Assembly: GCA_030065855.1 (NCBI GenBank)
Contig: JASJCT010000092.1
Span: 1-34,546, forward strand
Direction of reading: 5' to 3'
From: Myxococcota bacterium
GTDB taxonomy: Bacteria > Myxococcota_A > Polyangia > JAAYKL01
DNA length: 34,546 nt
This document shows, piece by piece, positions 23,820 to 32,177 of this stretch. Position 1 is the first letter of the stretch. Each line of letters opens with the position of its first letter. Position numbers and translations under genes: made by a program. A model generated the notes under the pieces. The model was not told where the DNA came from. It ran no database searches and worked only from the letters and a program-made list of their open reading frames with translations.

Positions 23820-25541
23820 GTGGACGCTCATATCACATCGCCCCACAAGGGGGCAAAGGGATTGTTAAACCGCTTCTTGGCCGGTCATTTAGAGACCATC
23901 CTGGCCATCCCAGGATCCAAGATGTATCGGCGATTTGTTCGGGCCACCCACAGGGTGGCAGCCACCCAGGCAGGTGTTTTGCAAGACATCCTCGATTATG
24001 CAGGTGATACGGTATTTGGCCGCGAATTCGGGTTTAAGCAAATTAAAAATTGGGAAGACTTTCGCCAGCGCGTCCCAGTGGGCGACTTTGAAGACCACCG
24101 ACCCTATGTGGACCGGCACGTCGCTGGTGAGGAAGGCGTTCTTTTTCCAGGCAAGCCGCTCATGTTCAACCGATCGAGCGGCACGACCATGAAGCCCAAG
24201 CTGATCCCAGTTACCCCCTACAACTATCAGCGCACCATAAAGGATAGGGGCAAGCTCTGGCTCTATGGGCTGAGCCGCAACTTCCCAGGGATTTATAAGG
24301 GCAAGAGCTTTTCAGTCGTATCTCCGTCTGTTGAGGGGCATACCCCAGGGGGCACGCCCTATGGCTCCCTTTCCGGTGTGGTACGGGAGGGCATCCCGGA
24401 GTTTATGAAGCTCACCCATGCCATGCCCTATAGCACGACCCTGATCGAGGATTACGATGCCAAGGTATATACCATGCTGCGCTTTGGCGTGGCCGCTGAT
24501 GTGACCGTCATTTTTACGGGCAATCCGGCAACCGTGTTGAATCTCGTAACCAAAGCCGATGCTTGGAAAGAGGATCTGATTCGGGACATCCGGGATGGCA
24601 CTCTCAATAAGAAATTGCCAGTAGACGCGTCGATTCGAAGCGAAGTCGAGCAGTTACTCGTCGCTGATCCGGACCGGGCCAGCATGCTCGATCGCCTGGC
24701 GTCCTCGAATGATACCCTTCGGCCTGCAGATTACTGGCCCAACCTAGGCCTCATCCACACCTGGAAAAACGGCAATACGCGCCTGGTCATCCCCAAGCTC
24801 GGACCGTGGTTTGCAGAGACCACGCCCATCTTGGATTTCGGATACATCGCCAGTGAGATAATGGCCACAGACTTAATGGATCCGGACACGGATGGCTCCA
24901 TTCTCCAAATACAAAATGCGTTTTACGAGTTTACCGCATTTGAACAAGATGACGCGCCGGATCGTGACTATCTCTTGACGCACCAGCTGGAAAAGGGCAA
25001 GCGTTACTACATCTACGTGACCACGTTCAGCGGCCTATACCGGTACGACATGAACGACGTTATCGAAGTTATCGGTCATTTCAACGAAGCACCCATCATT
25101 CGGTTCCTTTTTAAAGGCAAGGGGATCACCAGTTTGCAAGGAGAGAAGCTCTCGGAAGAGCAGTTTATAGAAGCGGTGCGGCGGGCATCTGATGCAACCC
25201 AAACACAGCACGATTTTTTCATCGGCTATGCCGATGCAAAGATATCTGGATACAAGCTCTATATCGAGTTGTTGGAGGACTACGCGGCCGATCACGTGGC
25301 CCGGTTCGAACGCGCCGTGGACGAGGCCCTCAGCCTGGTAAACATTGAATACGAGGCAAAATTAAAGAGCCAGCGACTAAAGCCGATTGAAGTGATCCAT
25401 CTCGGCAAGGATTTCTTCCCTAGATATAGGGCCTTGCGCCTCAAAGAGGGTACTCACGACGGCCAGATCAAATGGCTTCATCTGTCAGGAACAGCAGCGA
25501 CCCGAGACCGCATCGAGCGCCTGGAAAGAGAAATTTGCTAA
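23820..25541 (+). CDS. GH3-family acyl-adenylating enzyme
   Basis: A 573-residue protein of the GH3 family, known in plants for joining amino acids to jasmonate or auxin through an acyl-adenylate, with bacterial members of unknown substrate. The phosphate-binding motif is SSGTTMKPKLIPV (Ser119-Thr123). Other family segments are seen: the N-terminal FGREFGFKQIKNWEDFRQRVPV, the FAETTPILDFGYIASE region with the ATP-site Glu and Tyr, and YRYDMNDVIEVIG with the conserved YRYxxxD motif. The C-terminal SQRLKPIEVIHLGKDFF fits the lid domain. The GTG at 23820 has GAGGT upstream. No obvious partner gene adjoins it, so the conjugate is unknown. Confidence 0.88.
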   Translation: MDAHITSPHKGAKGLLNRFLAGHLETILAIPGSKMYRRFVRATHRVAATQAGVLQDILDYAGDTVFGREFGFKQIKNWEDFRQRVPVGDFEDHRPYVDRHVAGEEGVLFPGKPLMFNRSSGTTMKPKLIPVTPYNYQRTIKDRGKLWLYGLSRNFPGIYKGKSFSVVSPSVEGHTPGGTPYGSLSGVVREGIPEFMKLTHAMPYSTTLIEDYDAKVYTMLRFGVAADVTVIFTGNPATVLNLVTKADAWKEDLIRDIRDGTLNKKLPVDASIRSEVEQLLVADPDRASMLDRLASSNDTLRPADYWPNLGLIHTWKNGNTRLVIPKLGPWFAETTPILDFGYIASEIMATDLMDPDTDGSILQIQNAFYEFTAFEQDDAPDRDYLLTHQLEKGKRYYIYVTTFSGLYRYDMNDVIEVIGHFNEAPIIRFLFKGKGITSLQGEKLSEEQFIEAVRRASDATQTQHDFFIGYADAKISGYKLYIELLEDYAADHVARFERAVDEALSLVNIEYEAKLKSQRLKPIEVIHLGKDFFPRYRALRLKEGTHDGQIKWLHLSGTAATRDRIERLEREIC

Positions 25542-25768
25542 TAAGACCGGATCTCACCGCAGTCCGGGCAGGTCCACGTAACGTGATTGCAGGTCACGCC
25601 CCAAGCGTTTTCCTCCATGCAGACTTGGCACATCATAAAGCCGCAAGTGCATTTCCAACAAAATCGGACATATTGTCGGCAACACGGACAGGTATAGACC
25701 TCCCGCTTGGGAACCATGCGATTTTTTCGCGATTTTTGGATTGTGTTTTCCAGTTTTTGTCCAGCCAT
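25538..25768 (-). CDS. Small zinc-ribbon protein, 76 aa
   Basis: A 76-residue protein with ten cysteines arranged in pairs: CPCC, CWKCTC, CQVC, a lone Cys in VTCNH and CPDC near the C-terminus. This suggests two zinc-ribbon knuckles, so nucleic-acid or protein binding is likely; a rubredoxin-like iron site is less likely because the spacing differs. The N-terminal 20 residues are basic. The ATG at 25768 has only a weak ribosome binding site. Its stop overlaps the end of the GH3 gene by four bases on the opposite strand. Confidence 0.65.
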   Translation of the reverse strand: MAGQKLENTIQKSRKNRMVPKREVYTCPCCRQYVRFCWKCTCGFMMCQVCMEENAWGVTCNHVTWTCPDCGEIRSY

Positions 25769-25807
25769 CTCGTTCAGACCCAGGTATGTGGTAAGCTATA
25801 AGTATCC

Positions 25808-26338
25808 ATGGGATCGATCATAAAAAGCAACAGCACCCATTCAAAACCCCCGGCTGTCGAGGTGCTTCGGCCACCCACGGTTGCGGTTATCGACGACGAC
25901 ATCGGCCTTGTCAACGCAATTGCCAGAATTCTAAAGGCGCACCACCAGTGCACGGTCGACGGGTATGCCTCGGTAGAAGACTTTCTACTGGACGTCGACA
26001 GGGGGCGTGCAAAAGATGTATCGCTCATACTGCTCGATTTCCACCTGCCAGGCAGAAGCGGCCCCAAGCTCGTCGAAGAGCTGCGCAAAAGGCGCTCAGA
26101 TCTACTGACGCGATGCTACATCCTAGGTATGACCGGCGATTCAGAGAAAATCGTACACAATGCATTTCACAATGCCGGCATCGAAGATATCATTCAAAAA
26201 CCACTACAAAAACTCGACTATAGCAAAATCTCGAATTTGGCCCATGCTGTAAACCAGTTCCACGCCAATGAGGCCTATCAACTGCGCCGCACGACAGAGC
26301 CGCCGTTGAAGCCCAACTACATCAAGCGGTATATTTAA
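25808..26338 (+). CDS. Single-domain response regulator (receiver only)
   Basis: A 176-residue protein with a receiver domain at about residues 24-150. The acidic pocket is DDD at 29-31, the phospho-acceptor is Asp77 in LILLDFHLPG, the switch threonine is in GMTGD and the lysine in IIQKPL. No output domain follows; the last 25 residues are polar. It probably passes phosphate on or controls a partner protein by binding. No histidine kinase is in the window. The ribosome binding site is weak. The N-terminal ~23 residues are Pro/Ser-rich and probably disordered. Confidence 0.85.
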   Translation: MGSIIKSNSTHSKPPAVEVLRPPTVAVIDDDIGLVNAIARILKAHHQCTVDGYASVEDFLLDVDRGRAKDVSLILLDFHLPGRSGPKLVEELRKRRSDLLTRCYILGMTGDSEKIVHNAFHNAGIEDIIQKPLQKLDYSKISNLAHAVNQFHANEAYQLRRTTEPPLKPNYIKRYI

Positions 26339-26363
26339 CCTCAAGCCCCATTCCGCTAAGAAG

Positions 26364-28430
26364 TTAAAGATTTAAAATTCGGAACAGCCCCTTGTTTGAT
26401 CGACCTACCAAAGTGCATCCGCACCCCGTGTCCTCGGTTGTGTCAGTGGCATCCCCATCGCTGTCTGAGTCGCTGTCTGAATCACTGTCACTGTCCGAAT
26501 CAGCATCGCTATCTGAGTCAACATCAGTGTCAGCATCTGTATCCGTGTCTGAGTCGCTGTCTGAATCGCTATCGGTGTCAGCATCTGTATCCGTGTCAGT
26601 GTCAGAGCCGGTATCCGTATCGGTATCTGTCTCCGTGTCTGTGTCGGTTTCAGAGTCTGTATCTACTTCCTCTTCTGCACAGCTAAACAGGCTCAGATCT
26701 GGCGCGCCGTAAAGGTTGTAGCCGTGGATGTTAATCCACCATTTTTTGTCCGTACACTTGCTATATGCGTAGACAAGGGCATCTCCTACCGGGAGTTTGT
26801 CCTGGCCGGCAGTTGCCTCCATGAAGTGGTACATGATGCCCTGGGTGGTGCTCGTGCCGGCAAACTCGGTCTGCGCGTCACCGTACCAGGTGATTTCAGT
26901 GCCGCCGATGGATCCGACCCCTGCGTTCTTCAATGTCTCGTATGCCAAGTTGTTTTCGGTTTCAATGTTCGAGTTCAGACAGCTGCCCATGAATACAAAC
27001 GCTGGATACTCGTCCCCCAGCTCTTCTGTTCGACTCGATTTCATTATAGACGAGGCACCGGTCGGAGATCCGTGGGTCATCCACAACACGAGCCCCACGT
27101 TCTCACGGCTCCAGGCCTCGACAGCAGCGTCCACGCTGATCGATGATTCATCCGGATCCCCATCATTGCTATCGTACACCCGATAGAGCGGCCATCCCGC
27201 TGGATCGGTAAATTCCTCTTTGAACGCCTCGAACATCTCTGTTCCCGGAGTATCGTTGGCATATGCCTTGTTTAAGAAAAGGGAATACGTCCTCCAGTCA
27301 ATGGCGTCCTGGGGTTGGTTCTCATAGTCCACCAGTCGCGCTAATATGCGATCCAAGTCTTCAATATCATTGCCATAAACCGGTATCCGTCCAGCAGCCA
27401 CCTCTGAGAACAAGTCATCCCCATCAAAGGGGTCATCCAGCTGCTCATAGTAAAAATCCGTGGCGCGGCCGCTGTCGCCCTTTTTCATGGGTACTTTCCC
27501 ATTGTCCGGTACCGAACTGCCGATGAGCAGTACGTATTCGACGTTTAGCGATTCGTAATTTGATTGGAGCCACTCCCGCATGCCATCGGCCGCACTGGAT
27601 CCCGATCCACCGCCCCAATCCGATTCAGTCAGTACCCGAACATCAAAGCCACGATTTTCTTTTGAAGTGACGAGGTCTTGGAACACTTGGGATTGGGATA
27701 CAATGGCGTCCTCCACCATGATGACATAGGTGGATTCATTGGAAAAGGCATACAAAGCGTCGTATTTCGGCGCCATATCCGCGTAATTGGTCGCAATTTT
27801 CCTCGCCATTTTTTTGAATTTGGCCGGCATGGGGTAGCGCGCTCTGTTCGCAGGGGGCCGCTGGGGCGCGGTGATGACCACCTTGCCTCGGGTTAATAGC
27901 TTTAATTTTTTGGTCTTGGGGTTGTACCTTGCGAGAGGCAGCCGAATGGTAACGAGCTTATAGCGACGCATCTTGCCCACCGAGACAATTGCCGCATAAT
28001 CGCCTGGAAAAAAGGCATTTTTCGAGTATACGGCCACGTCTTTGCTATCGACGATATTTCTGTCTTTGGGCCATACAGGCCCGTTGATCGTCATTGGTGG
28101 CCTGGCCGGCATTACGTCGTAGGTCTCTGCAAGCAGCTTCTCAGACACGTCTTTTAGCGAGACACCGATCGATGTAAGGTCCGTGTCAGGCGGCAGTAAA
28201 AAGGTTGCCCGGTAAACCGGTAGCTCGGGCATGCCAGTTTCACCAGAAGTGGGCACCCCTCTAAACACAGCGGTTTGATCGACCCGCATCACATCGACAT
28301 CATCTACGGGAAGTCCTATTTCCAGCGTGAAAACGTCTGACCGTGTTGCACCTGGTGACGTCACTGCAACTGCACTGCCGATAAAGGCCAAATAGGCCAA
28401 CAAAAAACCAATGAACGGTTTGTGGTTCAT
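26364..28430 (-). CDS. C25 (gingipain-like) cysteine protease with Asp-rich C-terminal linker
   Basis: A 688-residue secreted protease. It has a Sec signal peptide (FIGFLLAYLAFIGSAVA), a propeptide-type N-terminal region to about residue 220 (PELPVYRATFLLPPD is typical of C25 propeptides), and a caspase-like C25 catalytic domain with the His453/Cys484 dyad in VLWMTHGSPTGA and FVFMGSCLNSN. After about residue 590 comes a Ser/Asp/Thr/Glu linker of about 70 residues. The end reads DTTEDTGCGCTLVGRSN and then only a few residues, like the GCGC opening of a MYXO-CTERM sorting signal, but without the hydrophobic segment and basic tail. It is transcribed alone; its promoter would be at about 28440-28560. 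Confidence 0.88.
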   Translation of the reverse strand: MNHKPFIGFLLAYLAFIGSAVAVTSPGATRSDVFTLEIGLPVDDVDVMRVDQTAVFRGVPTSGETGMPELPVYRATFLLPPDTDLTSIGVSLKDVSEKLLAETYDVMPARPPMTINGPVWPKDRNIVDSKDVAVYSKNAFFPGDYAAIVSVGKMRRYKLVTIRLPLARYNPKTKKLKLLTRGKVVITAPQRPPANRARYPMPAKFKKMARKIATNYADMAPKYDALYAFSNESTYVIMVEDAIVSQSQVFQDLVTSKENRGFDVRVLTESDWGGGSGSSAADGMREWLQSNYESLNVEYVLLIGSSVPDNGKVPMKKGDSGRATDFYYEQLDDPFDGDDLFSEVAAGRIPVYGNDIEDLDRILARLVDYENQPQDAIDWRTYSLFLNKAYANDTPGTEMFEAFKEEFTDPAGWPLYRVYDSNDGDPDESSISVDAAVEAWSRENVGLVLWMTHGSPTGASSIMKSSRTEELGDEYPAFVFMGSCLNSNIETENNLAYETLKNAGVGSIGGTEITWYGDAQTEFAGTSTTQGIMYHFMEATAGQDKLPVGDALVYAYSKCTDKKWWINIHGYNLYGAPDLSLFSCAEEEVDTDSETDTDTETDTDTDTGSDTDTDTDADTDSDSDSDSDTDTDADTDVDSDSDADSDSDSDSDSDSDSDGDATDTTEDTGCGCTLVGRSNKGLFRILNL
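26440..26665 (-). repeat. Degenerate repeats encoding the C25 protease linker
   Basis: Irregular 6-, 12- and 18-base repeats of the type GTCTGAATCGCTGTC on the plus strand encode the Asp/Ser/Thr linker between the catalytic domain and the C-terminal GCGC motif. Confidence 0.85.
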
Positions 28431-28786
28431 TTTTTTAACCTCCCTATAATTTTGGATAACAATTCCCCGTAGTTATCCTTTGACCGCGCCAGCCGAACAT
28501 CCTCAATAATAAGAACCACAATTTCTAGTTTTCTGTCAAATCCATTTTAAGTTGACGTGTCCGCAGACTAAGACAAGATCTTAAATTTGAAGCTCGATAA
28601 CCACGCCGTAGGCCGGGCGAAGGCGGGCCACGTCATTCATACGCGTCGGTTGAAATGGCTTAATTCACTCGGTTTGCTTTCGGATCTATCTCAACCCTGA
28701 TATGACCTATCTATGAACCGAACCCTGGCCCATCGCTGTGCGCTGAGCAAAAAAAGCGAGGATCTTCCCGGCTTGGAGATAGCCAC
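28431..28786. other. Divergent intergenic region upstream of the glycyl radical genes
   Basis: About 355 bases holding both promoters for the C25 gene and the glycyl radical operon, with no supported large gene. A 25-codon ORF at 28713-28790 overlaps the activase start (see its entry). AT-rich DNA around 28500-28600 gives several possible -10 sequences, none convincing. Confidence 0.4.
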
Positions 28787-28790
28787 GTGA
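28713..28790 (+). CDS. Possible 25-aa leader peptide of the glycyl radical operon
   Basis: An ORF of 25 codons opens with ATG at 28713 and ends with TGA at 28788-28790, overlapping the GTG start of the activase in the sequence ACGTGA. The peptide begins MNRTLAHRCALSKKSED. It has no clear ribosome binding site. Such an overlap could couple translation, or be chance. Confidence 0.2.
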   Translation: MNRTLAHRCALSKKSEDLPGLEIAT

Positions 28791-29704
28791 CCGAGTGTTT
28801 TATCTTTGATATTCAGCGATTTTCGATTCACGACGGGCCTGGGATTCGCACGACGGTTTTCTTTAAAGGGTGCCCGCTTTCATGCCCCTGGTGCCACAAC
28901 CCAGAGAGCCGGCGGTTTGAGCCAGACCTGCTGATACGCGAAGACCACTGCCTGCTGTGTGGGGTGTGTCGGGAAGCATGCCCTCATGGTGCGATCTCAA
29001 AAAATGAAACAGCGGTTGCCATGGACCGAACTGCGTGTCGTGCCTGCGGCGCATGTGCAACCGCCTGCCCCACCCGAGCTCGGGAAATCGCAGGCACCCC
29101 AGTGTCTATTTCGGCACTGTTAGCTGAGTTGAAAAGAGATCTGCCTTTTTTTGCTGCATCGGGCGGTGGGGTAACCGCTTCTGGTGGCGAGCCCCTTGCC
29201 CAACCCCAAGCCCTGGCCCAATTGTTCAAGGCCTGTAAGGAGCGGGGCATTCATACGGCAGTGGATACCAGCGGGTTTGCACCACCAGAGGTGATATCTC
29301 GGGTCGCGCAATGGACAGATCTCTTTCTCTTTGACCTCAAGTGTGCCGATAGCGACGCCCATCAACGATACACGGGTGTGGCCAATACTCAGATTCTAAA
29401 AAACCTAATTTATATCAGCGAGATAGGAATCGAAACCACGGTGCGCATACCGCTTATCCCCGGGATTACCGATACGGCAGACAATGTGGTAGGCCTGGCA
29501 GAGGTCCTGCGCCGGTTGGGACCGCATGTTGCGGTTCAGTTGTTGCCATTCCACAGCTTGGCTGCAAATAAATACAAACGGCTGGGCCTGATGCCACATT
29601 CGCTATGGTCCCACAGCGCAACCGATATCTCGGCGCCCACGCCGGTCGATATCGCAGAAAAACTAAGGGCCTTGGGAATTCACAGGGTGACCATCAATGG
29701 GTAG
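28787..29704 (+). CDS. Glycyl-radical enzyme activase (radical SAM)
   Basis: A 305-residue radical SAM protein that installs the glycyl radical on the enzyme encoded next. The cluster motif is CPLSCPWC (Cys29, Cys33, Cys36), preceded by IHDGPGIRTTVFFKG, the signature of the PFL-activase group. A ferredoxin insert with two [4Fe-4S] motifs follows (CLLCGVCREACPHGA and CRACGACATACPT), typical of activases for GCVE-type glycyl radical enzymes. The GGEP motif is present in SGGEPLAQ. GTG 28787 has GGAG nine bases upstream. Its stop at 29704 is six bases before the enzyme's ATG, so the two genes form an operon. Confidence 0.93.
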   Translation: MTECFIFDIQRFSIHDGPGIRTTVFFKGCPLSCPWCHNPESRRFEPDLLIREDHCLLCGVCREACPHGAISKNETAVAMDRTACRACGACATACPTRAREIAGTPVSISALLAELKRDLPFFAASGGGVTASGGEPLAQPQALAQLFKACKERGIHTAVDTSGFAPPEVISRVAQWTDLFLFDLKCADSDAHQRYTGVANTQILKNLIYISEIGIETTVRIPLIPGITDTADNVVGLAEVLRRLGPHVAVQLLPFHSLAANKYKRLGLMPHSLWSHSATDISAPTPVDIAEKLRALGIHRVTING

Positions 29705-29710
29705 TTGGAA

Positions 29711-32074
29711 ATGAGCCAAAGAGACGATCGCATCGCGCGACTTCGAGATCAATCCTTTGCAGCCATGCCTCACGTGTGCGGTGAACGGGCCCAGAGGATA
29801 ACGAACTTCTATCATCGATACGCTGCCGAGCATTCTACACCAGTGCTTCGGGCCCTGGCATTCAAAGATCTGTGTGCCAACAAGGCCGTCTACATTGGCG
29901 ATTTGGAATTGATCGTGGGTGAGCGAGGTGCATCCCCCAAGGCCACGCCCACATTTCCCGAAATTAGCTGTCACTCAGTGGGGGATTTGGAGGTATTGCG
30001 ATCCCGGGAAAAGACCCGGTATGGAGTGAGCGACGATCTCATCGAGCTATATCAGCGTGAATTAATACCCTTTTGGCAGGGTAAGTCCTTACGGGATCGC
30101 GCATTTGAAGCGCTCCCATCTGAATGGCAGGCCGCGTACAAAGCGGGTATTTTTACCGAGTTTCTTGAGCAACGGGCACCTGGACACACGGTTCTCGGCG
30201 ACAAGGTGTATCGCAAGGGGTGTATCCAAATTAAAAACGACATTGCCGTGCGGATTAGCCGAATCGACTTGGCAACAGATGTCAGCGCCAAAGCGCGATT
30301 GGATCAACTGCTCGCCATGGCCATTGCCTGCGACGGGATTTTGATCCTTGCCGCCCGATATGCTGAAAAGGCCCAAGCGCTCGCGCTTCAGGCGTCTGAT
30401 CACCGACGTCGACACGAACTAGAGCACATATCAGCAATCTGTCGTCGCGTCCCTGCCCATGCACCGTCATCGTTTTGGGAAGCACTTCAAATGTACTGGT
30501 TTGTCCACCTCGGCGTGGTGTTCGAGCTCAACGGCTGGGACGCATTTAGTCCCGGCCACTTGGACCACCATCTAGTGCCGTTTTATCGGACCGATATAGC
30601 CCGAGGTACCCTGACCCGGGAACAAGCAAAAGAGCTCATTTCGTGTCTGTGGATTAAATTCAACAACCAACCCGCACCCCCCAAGGTCGGGGTCACAGCA
30701 GCGGAAAGCAGCACCTACAACGACTTTGTGAATATCAACCTGGGGGGCGTGCGCCCGGACGGCACAGACGGGGCCAATGAGGTGTCCCAGTTAATTCTGG
30801 AAGTGGTGGACACCCTGCCCCTGCTCCAGCCCGGCACCAATATTCAAGTAAGCCGTGCCACATCAGACAACTTCCTCGAGGCTGCCTGTGGGGTGATTCA
30901 AAAAGGGTATGGGTTTCCATCTGTCTTTAACGCCGATGGGGTTGTTGCCCAGATGCTCGGGATGGGCAAGACCCTTGCCGATGCCCGCACCGGCGGCACC
31001 AGCGGATGCGTGGAGACCGGGTGCTTTGGCAAAGAAGCTTATATTTTGACCGGGTATCTCAACCTACCCAAAATTCTGGAACTTGCGCTCAGAAACGGTG
31101 TCGATCCGATCTCAAAACAGCGGATTGGCATCGAAACCGGCCACCCCAGCACGTTGACCACTTTTGACGCATGCATGCGCGCGTTTGACCGCCAGCTCTG
31201 CCATTTTGTGGATATCAAAATGGCGGGCAATCATATTTTCGAGAGGCTTTACGCCTCTGACATGCCAGCGCCTTTCCTTTCGACAGTGATCGACGATTGC
31301 ATTGAAAATGCCACGGATTACAACGCTGGCGGGGCCCGGTACAACACCCGCTATATCCAAGGGGTGGGCATCGGTACGATTACCGACAGCCTGATGGCAA
31401 TAAAAACAAACGTTTACGACGAAAAACAGGTTTCCCTAAGCGGGCTTTGTTCGGCCATGGATGCGGATTTTAAAACCGATCCCCTGTTGCAGGCTCGCCT
31501 GTGCCACGCCACTGGCCACTACGGAACAGACGATGATGCAGTAGATGCGATTATGCGCGACGTGTTTCATCGGTTCCTCAACGCAGTGGATGGCCGGCCC
31601 GCTCGCCTGGGCGGTATCTACCACGTGGCCATGCTGCCGACCACGTGCCACATCTATTTTGGCTCGGTGTGCGCAGCATCGGCTGATGGGCGTCTGGCTG
31701 GCGAGCCGCTTTCCGAAGGCATCTCTCCGGTGCAGGGAAGAGATACGAACGGCCCAACAGCAGTGCTCACATCTGCCTCAAAAATGGACCACGAAAAGAC
31801 CGGGGGGACCCTGCTCAATCTAAAGCTCATGCCCAAAGTGGTGGCAGGGGAGGCCGGCATAAAGCGCTTATGTCAGCTCATACGGGCCTATTTCGAACTG
31901 GGTGGCCACCACATTCAATTTAATGTAGTCGACGAACAAACCCTTCGGCGTGCCCAAGAAAATCCAGACGCCCACCGCAGCCTGCTCGTTCGCGTGGCTG
32001 GCTACAGCGACTACTTTTGCGATATCAGCGCCGAGCTACAAGAGGAAATCATATCGCGCACTGCCCACGGGTAG
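29711..32074 (+). CDS. hypD: Glycyl radical enzyme, probably trans-4-hydroxy-L-proline dehydratase
   Basis: A 787-residue glycyl radical enzyme. The cysteine loop is GTSGCVETGCFG and the radical site is RVAGYSDYF near the C-terminus, so it belongs to the GCVE group of dehydratases and C-N lyases, not to pyruvate formate-lyase. Counting from the alternative TTG start at 29705, active-site residues fall at Cys435, Glu437, Gly766, His161, Phe153, Asp279, Asp340, Phe341, Tyr451 and Thr646. These are one position off the residues I recall for Clostridioides HypD (Cys434, Glu436, Gly765, His160, Phe152, Asp278, Asp339, Phe340, Tyr450, Thr645). HypD converts trans-4-hydroxy-L-proline to pyrroline-5-carboxylate. 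The recalled numbering is from memory, and no proC is adjacent, so the substrate is likely but not proven. ATG 29711 is used as start. The radical makes it oxygen-sensitive. Confidence 0.85.
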   Translation: MSQRDDRIARLRDQSFAAMPHVCGERAQRITNFYHRYAAEHSTPVLRALAFKDLCANKAVYIGDLELIVGERGASPKATPTFPEISCHSVGDLEVLRSREKTRYGVSDDLIELYQRELIPFWQGKSLRDRAFEALPSEWQAAYKAGIFTEFLEQRAPGHTVLGDKVYRKGCIQIKNDIAVRISRIDLATDVSAKARLDQLLAMAIACDGILILAARYAEKAQALALQASDHRRRHELEHISAICRRVPAHAPSSFWEALQMYWFVHLGVVFELNGWDAFSPGHLDHHLVPFYRTDIARGTLTREQAKELISCLWIKFNNQPAPPKVGVTAAESSTYNDFVNINLGGVRPDGTDGANEVSQLILEVVDTLPLLQPGTNIQVSRATSDNFLEAACGVIQKGYGFPSVFNADGVVAQMLGMGKTLADARTGGTSGCVETGCFGKEAYILTGYLNLPKILELALRNGVDPISKQRIGIETGHPSTLTTFDACMRAFDRQLCHFVDIKMAGNHIFERLYASDMPAPFLSTVIDDCIENATDYNAGGARYNTRYIQGVGIGTITDSLMAIKTNVYDEKQVSLSGLCSAMDADFKTDPLLQARLCHATGHYGTDDDAVDAIMRDVFHRFLNAVDGRPARLGGIYHVAMLPTTCHIYFGSVCAASADGRLAGEPLSEGISPVQGRDTNGPTAVLTSASKMDHEKTGGTLLNLKLMPKVVAGEAGIKRLCQLIRAYFELGGHHIQFNVVDEQTLRRAQENPDAHRSLLVRVAGYSDYFCDISAELQEEIISRTAHG

Positions 32075-32102
32075 GTATATACGGCCGCGGCTGGACCCCG
32101 GG

Positions 32103-32131
32103 TTGACATTTTTCCACCTGTATCCATAGGG
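32103..32131 (+). promoter_or_regulatory. Candidate promoter for the ketosynthase pair
   Basis: TTGACA at 32103-32108 is a perfect -35 consensus; TAGGGT at about 32127-32132 is a weak -10 at 18 bases. It lies in the 100-base gap before the ketosynthase gene. Confidence 0.35.
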
Positions 32132-32177
32132 TCTTGCGCGCGGATTTTTTGTGGGCAGTCCGCAGGGAGGCAGTGTG

